This document shows positions 10,421 through 19,272 of a stretch of DNA of 64,000 nucleotides, piece by piece. The stretch is taken from positions 182,841-246,840 of the forward strand of contig CAVQFM010000011.1 in the NCBI GenBank assembly GCA_963711705.1. The letters are read 5' to 3'. The position numbers and the translations under genes are program-made. Below the pieces are notes generated by a model that was not told the origin of the DNA, did not search any database, and saw nothing but the letters and a program-made list of their open reading frames with translations. Each line of letters opens with the position of its first letter. Within the stretch, counting starts at the first letter, position 1. Origin of the DNA: RYN-230 sp963711705 (GTDB lineage Bacteria; Actinomycetota; Actinomycetes; Streptosporangiales; Streptosporangiaceae).

Positions 10421-12067
10421 ATGCCGACCGTGGCCGAGATTCTCCGGCTGGACGCGGTCCAGCGGGGCGAGCCCCAGGTGGTGGCCGCGGCCGGCCGGGT
10501 GGATGTGCCGGTGCGCTGGGTGCATGTGATCGAGCTGCCCGACGCGGCCCGGCTGCTGCGCGGCGGCGAGCTGGTGCTGACCACCGGGATCGCGCTGCCC
10601 GATGAGGGCCCGCTGCTGGCCGGGTACGTCGCCGGGCTGGCCCGCGTCGGGGTGCGCGCCCTCGCCGTCGAGCTGGGCCGCAAGTACACCGGCGGGCTGC
10701 CCGCCTCGTTCGTCGCCGCGGCCGAGCAGCACGGCCTGCCGCTGATCGTCTTCCAGCGCGAGGTGCGGTTCATCGAGATCACCGAGGCGGTGCACGCCCA
10801 GATCATCGACGACCAGCTGGGCCAGCTGCGTGCCTCGGCCCAGCTGCATGAGGTGTTCACCGACCTGGCTGTGGCGGGCGCGGCCCCCGGTGAGGTGCTC
10901 CGGCAGGCGGCGGTGCTCGCGGGCCGGCCGCTGATCCTGGAGGACCTCTCGCATCACGTGCTGGCCTGCGAGCCAGCCGGGACGGACCCGGCCCGGCTGC
11001 TGGCCGGCTTCGCCGCCCGGTCCCGGGCGGTCGCCCGGTCCCCGCGCACCGCCTACCACCCGGGCCACCGCTGGCTGGTGACCACGGTCGGCGCCCGGGG
11101 CGAGGACTGGGGCCGGATCATCCTGGTCTGCGACGGGCCGCCCGGCCCGGTGGACACCGTGCTGGTGGAACGGGCCGCCACCACACTGGCCCTGGGCCGC
11201 CTGCTGGCCCGCCAGCAGGAGAGCCTGGAACGGCAGGCCCACCGCACCCTGATCGCCGCCGTCCTGGCCCAGCCGGGCGCCGATCCTGATGAGGCCGCCG
11301 CCCAGGCCCGGGCGCTGGGCGTGCCGGTGACCGGGCGCCAGCTGGTCACCGTCGTGCTCCGCTTCCCCGGCCGCGGGGCCGGCCTGCTGGCCCAGGCCCG
11401 GGTGCTGGACATGGCCGAGGCGGTGGCCGACGCCTGCCGCGGCGAGCGGGTGCCAGCCCTGGTCGGCTCGCTGGACGACGTCCGGGCCGGGGCGGTGCTG
11501 TCCGCGGCCAGCACTGCCGACCCGGAACAGCTGCTGGCCCGGGTGAGCCAGGCGGTCCGCCGCGGGCTGGCCCGGCGGGCCAGCCAGCCCTACGGCGTGC
11601 CCGGGGATGAGCCGGTGATCGGGGTGGGCGCCCCGGCGTCCGCCATGGCCGAGGTCCGGCGGTCGCTGCTGGAAGCGTGGCAGGTGGCCGACGCCGCGGC
11701 CGAGGCCCCGCGGGCCACGGATGGCCGGCCGTTCTACCGGCTGGCCGACCTGCGCCTGCGGGGCCTGCTCTACCTGCTGGGCGATGATGCCCGGCTGGCC
11801 ACGTTCGTGGACCGGGAGCTGGGCCCGCTGCTGCGCTACGACGCCGCCCACGGCACCGGCCTGGCCGGCGTGCTGGCCGCCTACCTGGCCACGGGCGGGA
11901 ACAAGGCGGCGGCCGCGGCCCGGGCCCACCTGGCCCGGCCCACACTGTATGAGCGGCTGCGGCACATCGAGCGCATCCTCGGCGTCAGCCTGGACGCGGC
12001 GGAATCACGCTCGTCACTGCACGTCGCGCTGCTGGCTCAGGATTCCGCCCGGCACGCCAGCGGCTGA
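10421..12067 (+). CDS. PucR family transcriptional regulator
   Basis: A 548-residue regulator. The N-terminal PucR domain (about 1-125, VPVRWVHVIELPDAARLLRG, LVLTTGIALP, LPLIVFQREVRFIEITEAV) is followed by a GGDEF-like/linker region and the C-terminal PucR helix-turn-helix (about 470-535, AYLATGGNKAAAAARAHLAR then TLYERLRHIERILG). Such proteins activate purine, proline, GABA or pyrimidine catabolic genes. GGGAGG lies seven bases before the ATG. It is divergent from the aminotransferase/mmsA operon, its probable target, with a perfect dyad between. The effector cannot be read from sequence. Confidence 0.9.
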   Translation: MPTVAEILRLDAVQRGEPQVVAAAGRVDVPVRWVHVIELPDAARLLRGGELVLTTGIALPDEGPLLAGYVAGLARVGVRALAVELGRKYTGGLPASFVAAAEQHGLPLIVFQREVRFIEITEAVHAQIIDDQLGQLRASAQLHEVFTDLAVAGAAPGEVLRQAAVLAGRPLILEDLSHHVLACEPAGTDPARLLAGFAARSRAVARSPRTAYHPGHRWLVTTVGARGEDWGRIILVCDGPPGPVDTVLVERAATTLALGRLLARQQESLERQAHRTLIAAVLAQPGADPDEAAAQARALGVPVTGRQLVTVVLRFPGRGAGLLAQARVLDMAEAVADACRGERVPALVGSLDDVRAGAVLSAASTADPEQLLARVSQAVRRGLARRASQPYGVPGDEPVIGVGAPASAMAEVRRSLLEAWQVADAAAEAPRATDGRPFYRLADLRLRGLLYLLGDDARLATFVDRELGPLLRYDAAHGTGLAGVLAAYLATGGNKAAAAARAHLARPTLYERLRHIERILGVSLDAAESRSSLHVALLAQDSARHASG

Positions 12068-12220
12068 CCGCGGGCTGACTTCGTGCCCCGGCCCGGATCC
12101 ACGTCGCTGCTGGAGAACGAGCTGACCAGGGTGAGCCGGCGGCGGGCCGCCCGCTCGGCCATGGCTGGGTCGCCGTCCGTGCGGTCCGCGACCCGCTCAT
12201 CTGCCCCGCGGCGGAATCAT

Positions 12221-13342
12221 TCAGCCGGCCGGCTGGCACAGCGTGCGGATCGCGGCCAGATCGCCGGGATCGGCCAGACCAGCGTGATAGACCCGCAGTT
12301 CGGTGGCGCCGGCCGCGCGGGCCGCGGCCGCCTGGGCGGGCAGGCTGGCCGGGTCACCGCCCAGCCCGGCCACGGCGAGCAGGGTGGCCGCGATCCGGGT
12401 ACCCGGCGGCGCCGCCGTCGCGGTACGGGCCACCAGATCCGGCGCGGTCACCGGATCGGTGCAGGCCAGCACCACGCCGTCCGCGCCGCCCGGGCCGCAC
12501 AGCCAGCCTGGGTCGTAGCCGGGGTTCGCGCCCACCGCCCGCGGGTCCGGGTCGGCGTGCACCAGCACGGGCAGGCCCGGGGCGGCGGCCCGGACCGCGG
12601 CGAGCACCTGGCCGGCCAGCCGCTGGGCGGCCGCGGCCCGGGCGCCGTCCAGCACCGCGGCCGCCTCGGCTGGCAGCGCCGCCTCGCCGTCGGCGGCCGC
12701 CCGGACCAGGCGGGCCAGCCCGTCCGGGTCGGCCCCGGCGGCCCGGTAGGCGTCCCGGCAGCCGGCGCAGAAACACAGCGAGAGCAGCCACGGCCCGGCC
12801 GCCGCCCGAGCCACCGTCCCGGTCTTGTCGTGCGCGCTGCCATGCCCGAACCCGTACCAGCCGCACGCCTCCAGTTCGAGCGCGCCGACCCCGGGCAGCC
12901 CGGCGGCCTCCGCCGCCAGCCGCGCGGCGTACTCCCGTACCTCGGCCGAGCCGGCACACAGCGCCCAGGGATAGATGTCGCCATACGCATTCCTGATCGC
13001 GCACTCCCCCGCCGCGGTGCCCAGCCCGCAGTGGTGCGTGACGACGAGCCAGGCCGTGACGCTGATGCCCGCGCCACGCAGGCTCGCCGCGGCCCGCGCA
13101 AAGGAGGGCTCGGCCACCGCCGGCCGCAGCGCCGCGCCGGCCCAGTGGCCCGGGTCCGGGCGGTAGTAGATCCCGGCGTCCCGGGTGACGATCCGGTGCC
13201 CGGGGTGGTACCGGGTGACCGCCCGTACCGCGTGGTACGCGGCCGCCAGCGTGACTTCGGTCAGCCCCAGCCCGGCGATGCGGCCGGCGGCGGCCGGGTC
13301 GCCGTCCACATCCCAGGGATAGAGGTACGCCCCGGTCCGCAC
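12221..13342 (-). CDS. Unknown protein of the sugar-acid operon (TIM-barrel-like)
   Basis: A 373-residue protein that I cannot assign to a characterised family. It begins with a GTG six bases after the upstream dehydrogenase stop, so it belongs to that operon as its last gene. Alternating beta-strand/helix patches (GAYLYPWDVDGD, ISVTAWLVVTHHCG, ALELEACGWYGFGHGSAHDK, LPVLVHADPDPRAVG, GVVLACTDPV, ELRVYHAGLADPGDLAAIR) suggest a TIM barrel like those of glycoside-hydrolase-type enzymes. A CFCAGC motif near residue 190 may bind a metal or form a disulfide. No signal peptide, so cytoplasmic. Context suggests a step in uronate or aldonate handling. Confidence 0.75.
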   Translation of the reverse strand: MRTGAYLYPWDVDGDPAAAGRIAGLGLTEVTLAAAYHAVRAVTRYHPGHRIVTRDAGIYYRPDPGHWAGAALRPAVAEPSFARAAASLRGAGISVTAWLVVTHHCGLGTAAGECAIRNAYGDIYPWALCAGSAEVREYAARLAAEAAGLPGVGALELEACGWYGFGHGSAHDKTGTVARAAAGPWLLSLCFCAGCRDAYRAAGADPDGLARLVRAAADGEAALPAEAAAVLDGARAAAAQRLAGQVLAAVRAAAPGLPVLVHADPDPRAVGANPGYDPGWLCGPGGADGVVLACTDPVTAPDLVARTATAAPPGTRIAATLLAVAGLGGDPASLPAQAAAARAAGATELRVYHAGLADPGDLAAIRTLCQPAG

Positions 13343-13348
13343 TCCGCG

Positions 13349-14808
13349 TTACCCCGCGTCTCGCGGCGGGCCGGGCAGCAGATCGGCCGGGAAGTCCTGG
13401 TAGGTGACGGGGACCAGCCAGCGGCGGATGGCGGTGGCGCCGACCGACGTGTAGTGCGGGTCGGTGGTGGCCGGCCACGGCCCGCCGTGGTGCTGCGCCC
13501 AGGTCACCGCCACCCCGGTGGGCCAGCCGTTCCAGATGACCCGGCCCACCGTCCGGGTGAACACGCCGGTCACCTGGCGGGCCGCGGCCAGGTCGGCGGC
13601 GGAGCCGGGATCGGCGTGCACCACCCCGGCCAGGTTGCCGCCGAGCCGGGCCAGCACCGGCAGCAGTTCGGCCACGGACGGGTAGGTGATGACCAGGCCG
13701 GCCGGGCCGAACCGTTCCTCGGCCAGGTCCGGCAGGCCGGCCGCGAACGCGGCCAGCGTCGTCTGGAACACCTGCGGGGTGGCCGCCCACGGGCCCGCGC
13801 CGGGCTGGCCGGCCGCCAGCGGGCTGACCGCGGGGTGGGCGGCCAGCCCGGCGGCGGCCGCCTGGAACGAGTCGTGGATCCGTTCGGTCAGCATCGGGCC
13901 GCCCGACGTCTCCTGCACCGCCTCGCTGATGGCCCGGCGCAGCCGGGCGTCGTCCGGCACGAACAGCAGGCCCGGGTTGGTGCAGAACTGGCCGACGCCC
14001 AGGGTGACCGAGGCGGCGTAGCCCGCGGCGATCCCCCCGGGGCCGGCCGCGGCCGCGCCGGGCAGGATCACTACCGGGTTGACCGAGCCCAGTTCGCCGT
14101 AGAACGGGATGGGTACCGGGCGGGCGGCGCAGATGTCGCGCAGCGCCAGGCCGCCGCGCGCGGAGCCGGTGAACCCGGCGGCGCTGATGGCCGGGTGGCG
14201 GAGCAGCCGGATCCCGGCCGGGACACCGTGCACCACGGCGAACGTGCCGCCCGGCGCGCCCGCCGCGGCCAGCGCCCCAGCCACGATCTGCCCGGTCAGC
14301 ACCGAGGTCCGCGGGTGGCCTTCGTGTGCCTTGACCACCACCGGGCAGCCCGCGGCCAGCGCGGACGCGGTGTCCCCGCCCGCGACAGAGAACGCGAACG
14401 GGAAATTGGACGCGGCGAACACCGCGACCGGGCCGATGGGCTGGGTGACCCGGTGCAGCGCGGGCCCGCCCGCTGCGGGGCGGCTGCTGATCGTGTCCAG
14501 ATACCCGCCGTCCGCCAGTACGTCGCGGAACATCCGGAGCTGGCCGGTGGTGCGGGCCACTTCCCCGGTCAGCCGGGCGGTGCCCAGCGCTGTCTCGGTG
14601 TCGGCCAGCGCGGCCAGCTCACCGGCCCGGGCGTCCAGCGCGTCGGCCACCGCGGCCAGCGCCGCGGCCCGCCGGCCGGGCCGGCCCCGGCCCACGGCTC
14701 GAACGCGCCCGCGGCCTGCGCCGCGATCGTGTCCACCGCGCTGCCGGTGGTCTCGGCAACCGGGTCCCCGGCTGGCTTGCCGGTGCGCGGGTCGTATCCC
14801 TGGATCAT
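13349..14808 (-). pseudogene. 2,5-dioxovalerate (ketoglutarate-semialdehyde) dehydrogenase, frameshifted
   Basis: An aldehyde dehydrogenase of the KGSADH type that oxidises 2-ketoglutarate semialdehyde to 2-oxoglutarate. Catalytic Cys is in VGQFCTNPGLLF and the oxyanion/Glu block in PFYGELGSVNPVV; VFAASNFPFAFSVAGGDTASAL is typical of the subfamily. The N terminus (MIQGYDPRTGKPAGDPVAET, ATG at 14808) is in another frame from the rest: the chain reads AFEPWAGAGPAG and must shift by one base near 14,680 to continue RRAAALAAVADAL. The frame used by the C-terminal part has no sensible N terminus. Either a one-base mutation or a sequencing error in a GGCCGG-rich stretch. All other family motifs are intact. 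Confidence 0.82.
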
Positions 14809-14844
14809 GATGCGGGCTCTCTCCTCGCGGGTGGGCTGGCCGGG

Positions 14845-15660
14845 TCAGCTCAGCTTGTCGGCGTCCCATTCCGGGCGGGTGAACTCCCCGCCCAGGTAGG
14901 CGAGGACCGGATCGGACAGGTCCGGTTCGCCATGCGCGGCGATGACCTCAGCCGCGTACGCTTCCGCGTCGTCCTCGGGCTGGTAGCCCAGGGCGCGGGC
15001 CTCGGCCAGGCTGACCCAGTCCCGGCCCCTGGTGTTGGCGGACACCCCGAAGGCCACCCGGAACCCGGGCCGCTCCGCGGTCAGGCACGCGTCGAACAGC
15101 CGCCCAGCGTCGTCCGGGGACAGCCAGGTGAACAGCATGCGCGCGGTCTGCGGGCGCTCGAAGCAGGACAGGATGCGCAGGCAGATCGTGTCCAGGCCAT
15201 AGCGGTGGTGATACTGCGCGGCCAGCGCCTCGCCGGTCACCTTGGACACCCCGTAGTAGGTATCCGGCGCCGGGAACGCGTAGTCCGGGACCGGGAACGC
15301 CGACCGGGGGGAGAACCCGACCGCGTGATTGGACGAGGCGAAGATGACCCGGGGCACACCCGCCCGGCGGGCCGCCTCGAACGCCGTGTACGTGCCCTGG
15401 ATGTTGGTCTCCAGGATGCGCTCCCAGGGCGCCTCGCTTGCGATCCCGGCCAGGTGGATCACGGCGTCCGCGCCCGCGCACGCCTTGGTCATCGCGGCCA
15501 TGTCGGCGGCCGACGCGACGATGACCTCCTCGCCCGGGCCAGCCGGCTCACCGGGGGCGCGCACGTCGAGCAGGCGCAGCGCCCGGCCGGGCCGGGCCAG
15601 CCGCGGGCGCAGCATGGACCCGATCCGGCCGGCTGCGCCGGTGATGAGAATGGTCGGCAT
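14845..15660 (-). CDS. udh: NAD-dependent sugar dehydrogenase, uronate-dehydrogenase-like SDR
   Basis: A 271-residue extended short-chain dehydrogenase. The nucleotide motif ILITGAAGRIG (GxxGxxG) opens the chain, ASSNHAVGF follows strand 5, and TYYGVSKVTGE supplies the Tyr-x3-Lys pair. HLAGIASEAPWERILETNI and RILSCFERPQTARMLFTWLS match the pattern of bacterial uronate dehydrogenases, which oxidise D-galacturonate or D-glucuronate to aldarolactones. I use the ATG at 15660; a GTG four codons upstream is possible. It lies 38 bp after the IlvD-type dehydratase. Symbol and substrate are inferred by similarity and operon. Confidence 0.72.
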   Translation of the reverse strand: MPTILITGAAGRIGSMLRPRLARPGRALRLLDVRAPGEPAGPGEEVIVASAADMAAMTKACAGADAVIHLAGIASEAPWERILETNIQGTYTAFEAARRAGVPRVIFASSNHAVGFSPRSAFPVPDYAFPAPDTYYGVSKVTGEALAAQYHHRYGLDTICLRILSCFERPQTARMLFTWLSPDDAGRLFDACLTAERPGFRVAFGVSANTRGRDWVSLAEARALGYQPEDDAEAYAAEVIAAHGEPDLSDPVLAYLGGEFTRPEWDADKLS

Positions 15661-15698
15661 GGTTGACGACACTACGCTTTCGCCGGGCCGGGCCGCGG

Positions 15699-17432
15699 TC
15701 AGCGGGGGTCGGGCTCGGGGTTGCGGCCGGGCCGGGCCAGGAACTCGAAGTCACAGCCCTTGTCGGCCTGAGTGACCTGCTGGGCGTACAGCGCGCCGTA
15801 GCCGCGCTCGAACCTGCGCGGCGGTGGCCGCCACGCGGCCCGGCGGCGGGCCAGCTCGGTCTCGTCCACGTCCAGCCGGAGGATGCGCTCCGGCACATCC
15901 AGGGTGATCGGGTCGCCGGTGCGGACCAGGGCGAGCGGGCCGCCGGCGTAGGACTCGGGCGCCACGTGCAGCACGCATGCCCCGTAGCTGGTCCCGCTCA
16001 TCCGCGCGTCGGAGATCCGCACCATGTCCCGGACGCCCTGGGCCAGCAGGTAGTCGGGGATGGGCAGCATGCCGTACTCGGGCATGCCTGGCCCGCCCAG
16101 CGGCCCGGCGTTGCGCAGCACCAGCACCGAGCCGGCGGTGACGCCCAGCGCCGGGTCGTTGATCTGCTGCTGCAGCTGCTGGTAGCTGTCGAACACGACG
16201 GCCGGCCCGGTGTGCTTGTGCAGCGCAGGATCGGCCGCGATGTGCTTGATCACGGCGCCGTCCGGCGCCAGATTGCCGCGCAGCACGGCCAGCCCGGCTT
16301 CTGGCGCCAGCGCGGCGGCGGCGTTACGGATGACGTCGTCGTTGTAGACCTGAGCGCCGGCCAGCTGATCGGCCAGGGGCCGGCCGGTGACGGTGATCCG
16401 GCCGGGGTGCAGCGCGCCCGGGACCTCAGCCAGCTGGGCGAGCAGCGCGCGCAGCCCGCCCGCGTAGTAGAAGTCCTCCATCAGGTACTTCCCGCTGGGC
16501 CGGACGTTGGCCAGCACCGGCACCCGCCGGGAGATCTCGTCGAAGTCATCCAGGGAGAGCGGCACCCCGCAGCGGCCGGCCATCGCGATCAGGTGGATCA
16601 CCGCGTTGGTGGACCCGCCCAGGGCGAGCACGGTGGCCACCGCGTCCTCGAAGGCCTCCGCGGTGAGGATCTGGTCCGGGGTGAGGTTGGCCCACGCCAT
16701 CTCGACGATCCGGCGGCCGGTGGCGGTGGCCATCCGGTGGTGCGCGGAGTCCACGGCCGGGATGGACGCGGCGCCCGGCAGCGTCAGGCCGAGGGCTTCG
16801 GCGGCCGAGGTCATGGTGGACGCGGTGCCCATCGTCATGCAGTGCCCGGGCGAGCGGGCGATGCCGGCCGCCAGGTCGGCCAGCTCGCAGTCGCCGATCA
16901 GGCCGGCCCGCTTGTCGTCCCAGTACTTCCACAGGTCGGTGCCACTGCCCAGGGTGCCGCCCCGGTAGTTGCCGCGCAGCATCGGCCCGGCGGGCAGGTA
17001 GATGGCCGGGATCCCGGCACTGGCCGCGCCCATGATCAGCGCGGGGGTGGTCTTGTCGCAGCCGCCCAGCAGCACCGCGCCGTCCACTGGGTAGGAGCGG
17101 AGCAGCTCCTCGGTGTCCATGGCCAGCAGGTTGCGGTACAGCATGGGCGTGGGCTTCTGGAAGGTCTCGGATAGCGAGGCCACCCCGAATTCAGCCGGGT
17201 AGCCACCCGCCTGCCAGACACCGCGCTTGACCTCCTCGGCCCGCTCACGCAGGTGCATGTGGCACGGGTTCAGCTCCGACCAGGTGTTCACGATCGCGAT
17301 GATCGGCTTGCCCAGGTAGTCGGCGGGGTCGGCGCCCAGCTGGCGCATGCGGGTGCCGTGGCTGAACGCGCGCATCCCGTCCCCGCCGAACCATCCGTAG
17401 GACCGGAGCTGCTCCGGTGACCGGTCGGTCAT
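15699..17432 (-). CDS. IlvD/Edd family sugar-acid dehydratase
   Basis: A 577-residue Fe-S dehydratase of the IlvD/Edd family. It carries the cluster cysteines in NTWSELNPCHMHLRERAEEV, VLLGGCDKTTPALIMGAASA and ARSPGHCMTMGTASTM, and VRISDARMSGTSYGACVLHV near the end. Length and motifs resemble pentonate dehydratases (L-arabinonate, D-xylonate) more than dihydroxyacid dehydratase for branched amino acids. The start overlaps the kdgD-type stop as TGATG. In this operon it should make a 2-keto-3-deoxy sugar acid for the DapA-type enzyme. Whether the substrate is an aldonate or an aldarate cannot be decided here. Confidence 0.85.
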   Translation of the reverse strand: MTDRSPEQLRSYGWFGGDGMRAFSHGTRMRQLGADPADYLGKPIIAIVNTWSELNPCHMHLRERAEEVKRGVWQAGGYPAEFGVASLSETFQKPTPMLYRNLLAMDTEELLRSYPVDGAVLLGGCDKTTPALIMGAASAGIPAIYLPAGPMLRGNYRGGTLGSGTDLWKYWDDKRAGLIGDCELADLAAGIARSPGHCMTMGTASTMTSAAEALGLTLPGAASIPAVDSAHHRMATATGRRIVEMAWANLTPDQILTAEAFEDAVATVLALGGSTNAVIHLIAMAGRCGVPLSLDDFDEISRRVPVLANVRPSGKYLMEDFYYAGGLRALLAQLAEVPGALHPGRITVTGRPLADQLAGAQVYNDDVIRNAAAALAPEAGLAVLRGNLAPDGAVIKHIAADPALHKHTGPAVVFDSYQQLQQQINDPALGVTAGSVLVLRNAGPLGGPGMPEYGMLPIPDYLLAQGVRDMVRISDARMSGTSYGACVLHVAPESYAGGPLALVRTGDPITLDVPERILRLDVDETELARRRAAWRPPPRRFERGYGALYAQQVTQADKGCDFEFLARPGRNPEPDPR

Positions 17433-18367
17433 CACGCGGCGCCCTGGGTGTCCAGGCCCCAGCCAGCCAGGATCTTGGCGATCTGCTCCCGGATGGGGTC
17501 CGGCAGCAGCCGGCTGGGCGGCCGGACGTCCCGGCCGCTGAGCCCGAGCTGGGCCAGCGCCTCCTTGACCACGCTGACGTTGTCGGCCGAGCCGTTGGCC
17601 GCGCGCAGCTCCTCGAACGCCCGGCATTCCTGCCACAGGTTCCGGGCGCTGGCCGCGTCCCCGCCGCGCAGCGCGGCCAGCAGGGCCAGCGACAGCCCGG
17701 GCGCCACGTTGGCCAGGCCGGAGGTGAAACCGGTGGCACCGTAGGCCCAGCAGCCCGGCGCGGTCAGCTCGGCCAGCCCGGCCAGCCAGGTGAACCGGTC
17801 CAGCCCAGCGTCGCGGGCCACGGTGGCGAACTGCACCAGGTCGCGGACCCCGTATTTGACGCCGACCACGTTCGGGCACCGCTCGCCGAGCCGCCGGATG
17901 TGCTCGCCGCCGATCTTGGGATCCCGGATGTACAGCACCACGCCCAGGCTGGGCTCAGCCGCCGCGATGGCCACGTGGTAGTCCACCCAGCCGTCGGCCG
18001 ACAGGTACGGGCTGACCGGCTGGTGCACCATGATCATGCGTGCCCCGGCGGCGCGCGCGTGCGCGGCGGCGCGGGCCGCGGTGGCCAGGTCGTGGCCGAC
18101 GCCGGCCAGCACCTCGGCGCGGCCCCGGGCGGCCCGGATGGCCGATTCGGTGGCGGCCTCGGTCTCCGCCGGGGACAGCGTGTAGAACTCGCCGGTGTTG
18201 CCGTTCGGGGTGACCAGGGTGATCCCGGTGTCGATCAGCCGGGTGATCAGCCGTCCATGGGTGTCCCAGTCGGCGCTGCCGTCCGGGCCGAAGGGGGTCA
18301 CCGGGACGGCGGCTACGGTCGCGAGGGCCTGGCGGAACTGGTCGGCGGTGGCCTGATCAAGGTTCAT
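17432..18367 (-). CDS. DapA-superfamily keto-deoxy sugar-acid dehydratase
   Basis: A 311-residue class I aldolase-type TIM barrel of the dihydrodipicolinate synthase superfamily. Block PNGNTGEFYTLSPAE replaces the GTTGE motif of DapA, the Schiff-base lysine is in VVGVKYG (about residue 172) and the conserved Tyr in VVLYIRDP. These features fit 5-dehydro-4-deoxyglucarate or 2-keto-3-deoxypentonate dehydratases that yield 2-ketoglutarate semialdehyde. The downstream semialdehyde dehydrogenase gene in the same operon supports this. Its start overlaps the end of the GntR gene by 11 bases. Role assigned by context; lyase activity is an alternative. Confidence 0.8.
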   Translation of the reverse strand: MNLDQATADQFRQALATVAAVPVTPFGPDGSADWDTHGRLITRLIDTGITLVTPNGNTGEFYTLSPAETEAATESAIRAARGRAEVLAGVGHDLATAARAAAHARAAGARMIMVHQPVSPYLSADGWVDYHVAIAAAEPSLGVVLYIRDPKIGGEHIRRLGERCPNVVGVKYGVRDLVQFATVARDAGLDRFTWLAGLAELTAPGCWAYGATGFTSGLANVAPGLSLALLAALRGGDAASARNLWQECRAFEELRAANGSADNVSVVKEALAQLGLSGRDVRPPSRLLPDPIREQIAKILAGWGLDTQGAA

Positions 18368-19127
18368 CGGTGCTCCATTCAGTGCCGGGGGGCGGGGGAA
18401 GCGAAGCCGCCGGGAAGTGCCGCGCCGCGAAGGAGGAGATGTGCGCGTGCAGCAGGCTGGCCGCCTGGCTGGCCTGGCCGGCCTGGGCCGCGGCCAGGAT
18501 GGCCTGGTGCTCGGCTGCCTCCTGCGGCCAGGACGGGGCCTGCGCCCAGGACAGCGCGGAGATCAGCGCGGTCTGGTCCCGCAGGTCATCCAGCACCTTG
18601 ACCAGCAGGCTGTTCCCGCAGCCCACGTACAGGGCCCGGTGAAAGTCCCGGTTGGCCAGGCTGCGCTGGGCCTGGTCCGCGGCGGCGGCGGAAGCGGCCA
18701 GCGCGGCCGTGGCCTGGGCCCAGCTGCCGTCCTGAGCCGGGCCGGACTGGGCCGCCCGGCGCAGCGCCTCGGGTTCCACCAGCAGCCGCAGGTCGTAGAT
18801 GGCGGCGGCGGTGCTGCTGTCGATGATGCGCACCGTGGCCCCCCGGTACGGGCTCATCGTGACCAGCCCCGCCCCGGCCAGCGTCTTCAGCGCCTCGCGG
18901 ACCGGCGTCTTGGACACCCCGAGCCGCTGGGCCAGTTCGGTCTCCACCAGGCTCTGGCCGGGGCGCAGCTCACCGGCCAGGATGGCGTGCTTGATGGCCT
19001 CGAGCACCGCCTCGGTACGCGAGGGAGCCGCCCCGACCAGGCCGTTAAGAAATGAAGGGCCGGGCGGGTGCATGGCGGTGCTCACTGCTTCCGTCCCAGC
19101 CATTCCTGGCTCGGTCGCATATGACAT
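18357..19127 (-). CDS. GntR family regulator (FadR/FCD type)
   Basis: A 256-residue repressor. The winged helix (about 35-100) reads EAVLEAIKHAILAGELRPGQ, then LVETELAQRLGVSKTPVREAL and LAGAGLVTMSPYRGATV, the GntR signature. The C-terminal FCD domain contains YDLRLLVEPEALRRAA, LANRDFHRALYVGCGN and EHQAILAAAQAG, with the Asp/His residues that bind metal and carboxylate ligands. It is the first gene of the sugar-acid operon and probably controls it in response to a sugar acid. The start is uncertain: ATG at 19127, 19103 or 19073 are all in frame and none has a strong ribosome site. Confidence 0.87.
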   Translation of the reverse strand: MSYATEPGMAGTEAVSTAMHPPGPSFLNGLVGAAPSRTEAVLEAIKHAILAGELRPGQSLVETELAQRLGVSKTPVREALKTLAGAGLVTMSPYRGATVRIIDSSTAAAIYDLRLLVEPEALRRAAQSGPAQDGSWAQATAALAASAAAADQAQRSLANRDFHRALYVGCGNSLLVKVLDDLRDQTALISALSWAQAPSWPQEAAEHQAILAAAQAGQASQAASLLHAHISSFAARHFPAASLPPPPGTEWSTDEP

Positions 19128-19128
19128 C

Positions 19129-19138
19129 TCATATATGA
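19129..19138. promoter_or_regulatory. Candidate GntR operator TCATATATGA
   Basis: A perfect 10-bp palindrome just before the upstream-most start of the gntR gene, followed on the same face by CATATGACAT. It is an AT island in GC-rich surroundings and well placed for autoregulation of the sugar-acid operon. Short, so tentative. Confidence 0.4.
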
Positions 19139-19272
19139 CCTGACGCTAGCGGCTGGCCCGGTACCGGTCAACCCTCCGCTGACCTGCGGGCGGTGTGACG
19201 CGTCGAACCGTTCGACCTGCTGCTGGAGAAGGTGCACAGCGTGCTGACGCGGCCGTAGTTAGGGCAGCGGGC

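Noticed and set aside
12083..14899. 938-codon open frame on the plus strand
   Set aside because: Lies opposite the unknown sugar-acid gene and the semialdehyde dehydrogenase; low-complexity Gly/Arg/Gln product, no ribosome site.
15699..17879. N-terminal extension of the IlvD-type dehydratase
   Set aside because: The extension overlaps the DapA-type gene in another frame; the TGATG overlap and family length fix the start at 17432.
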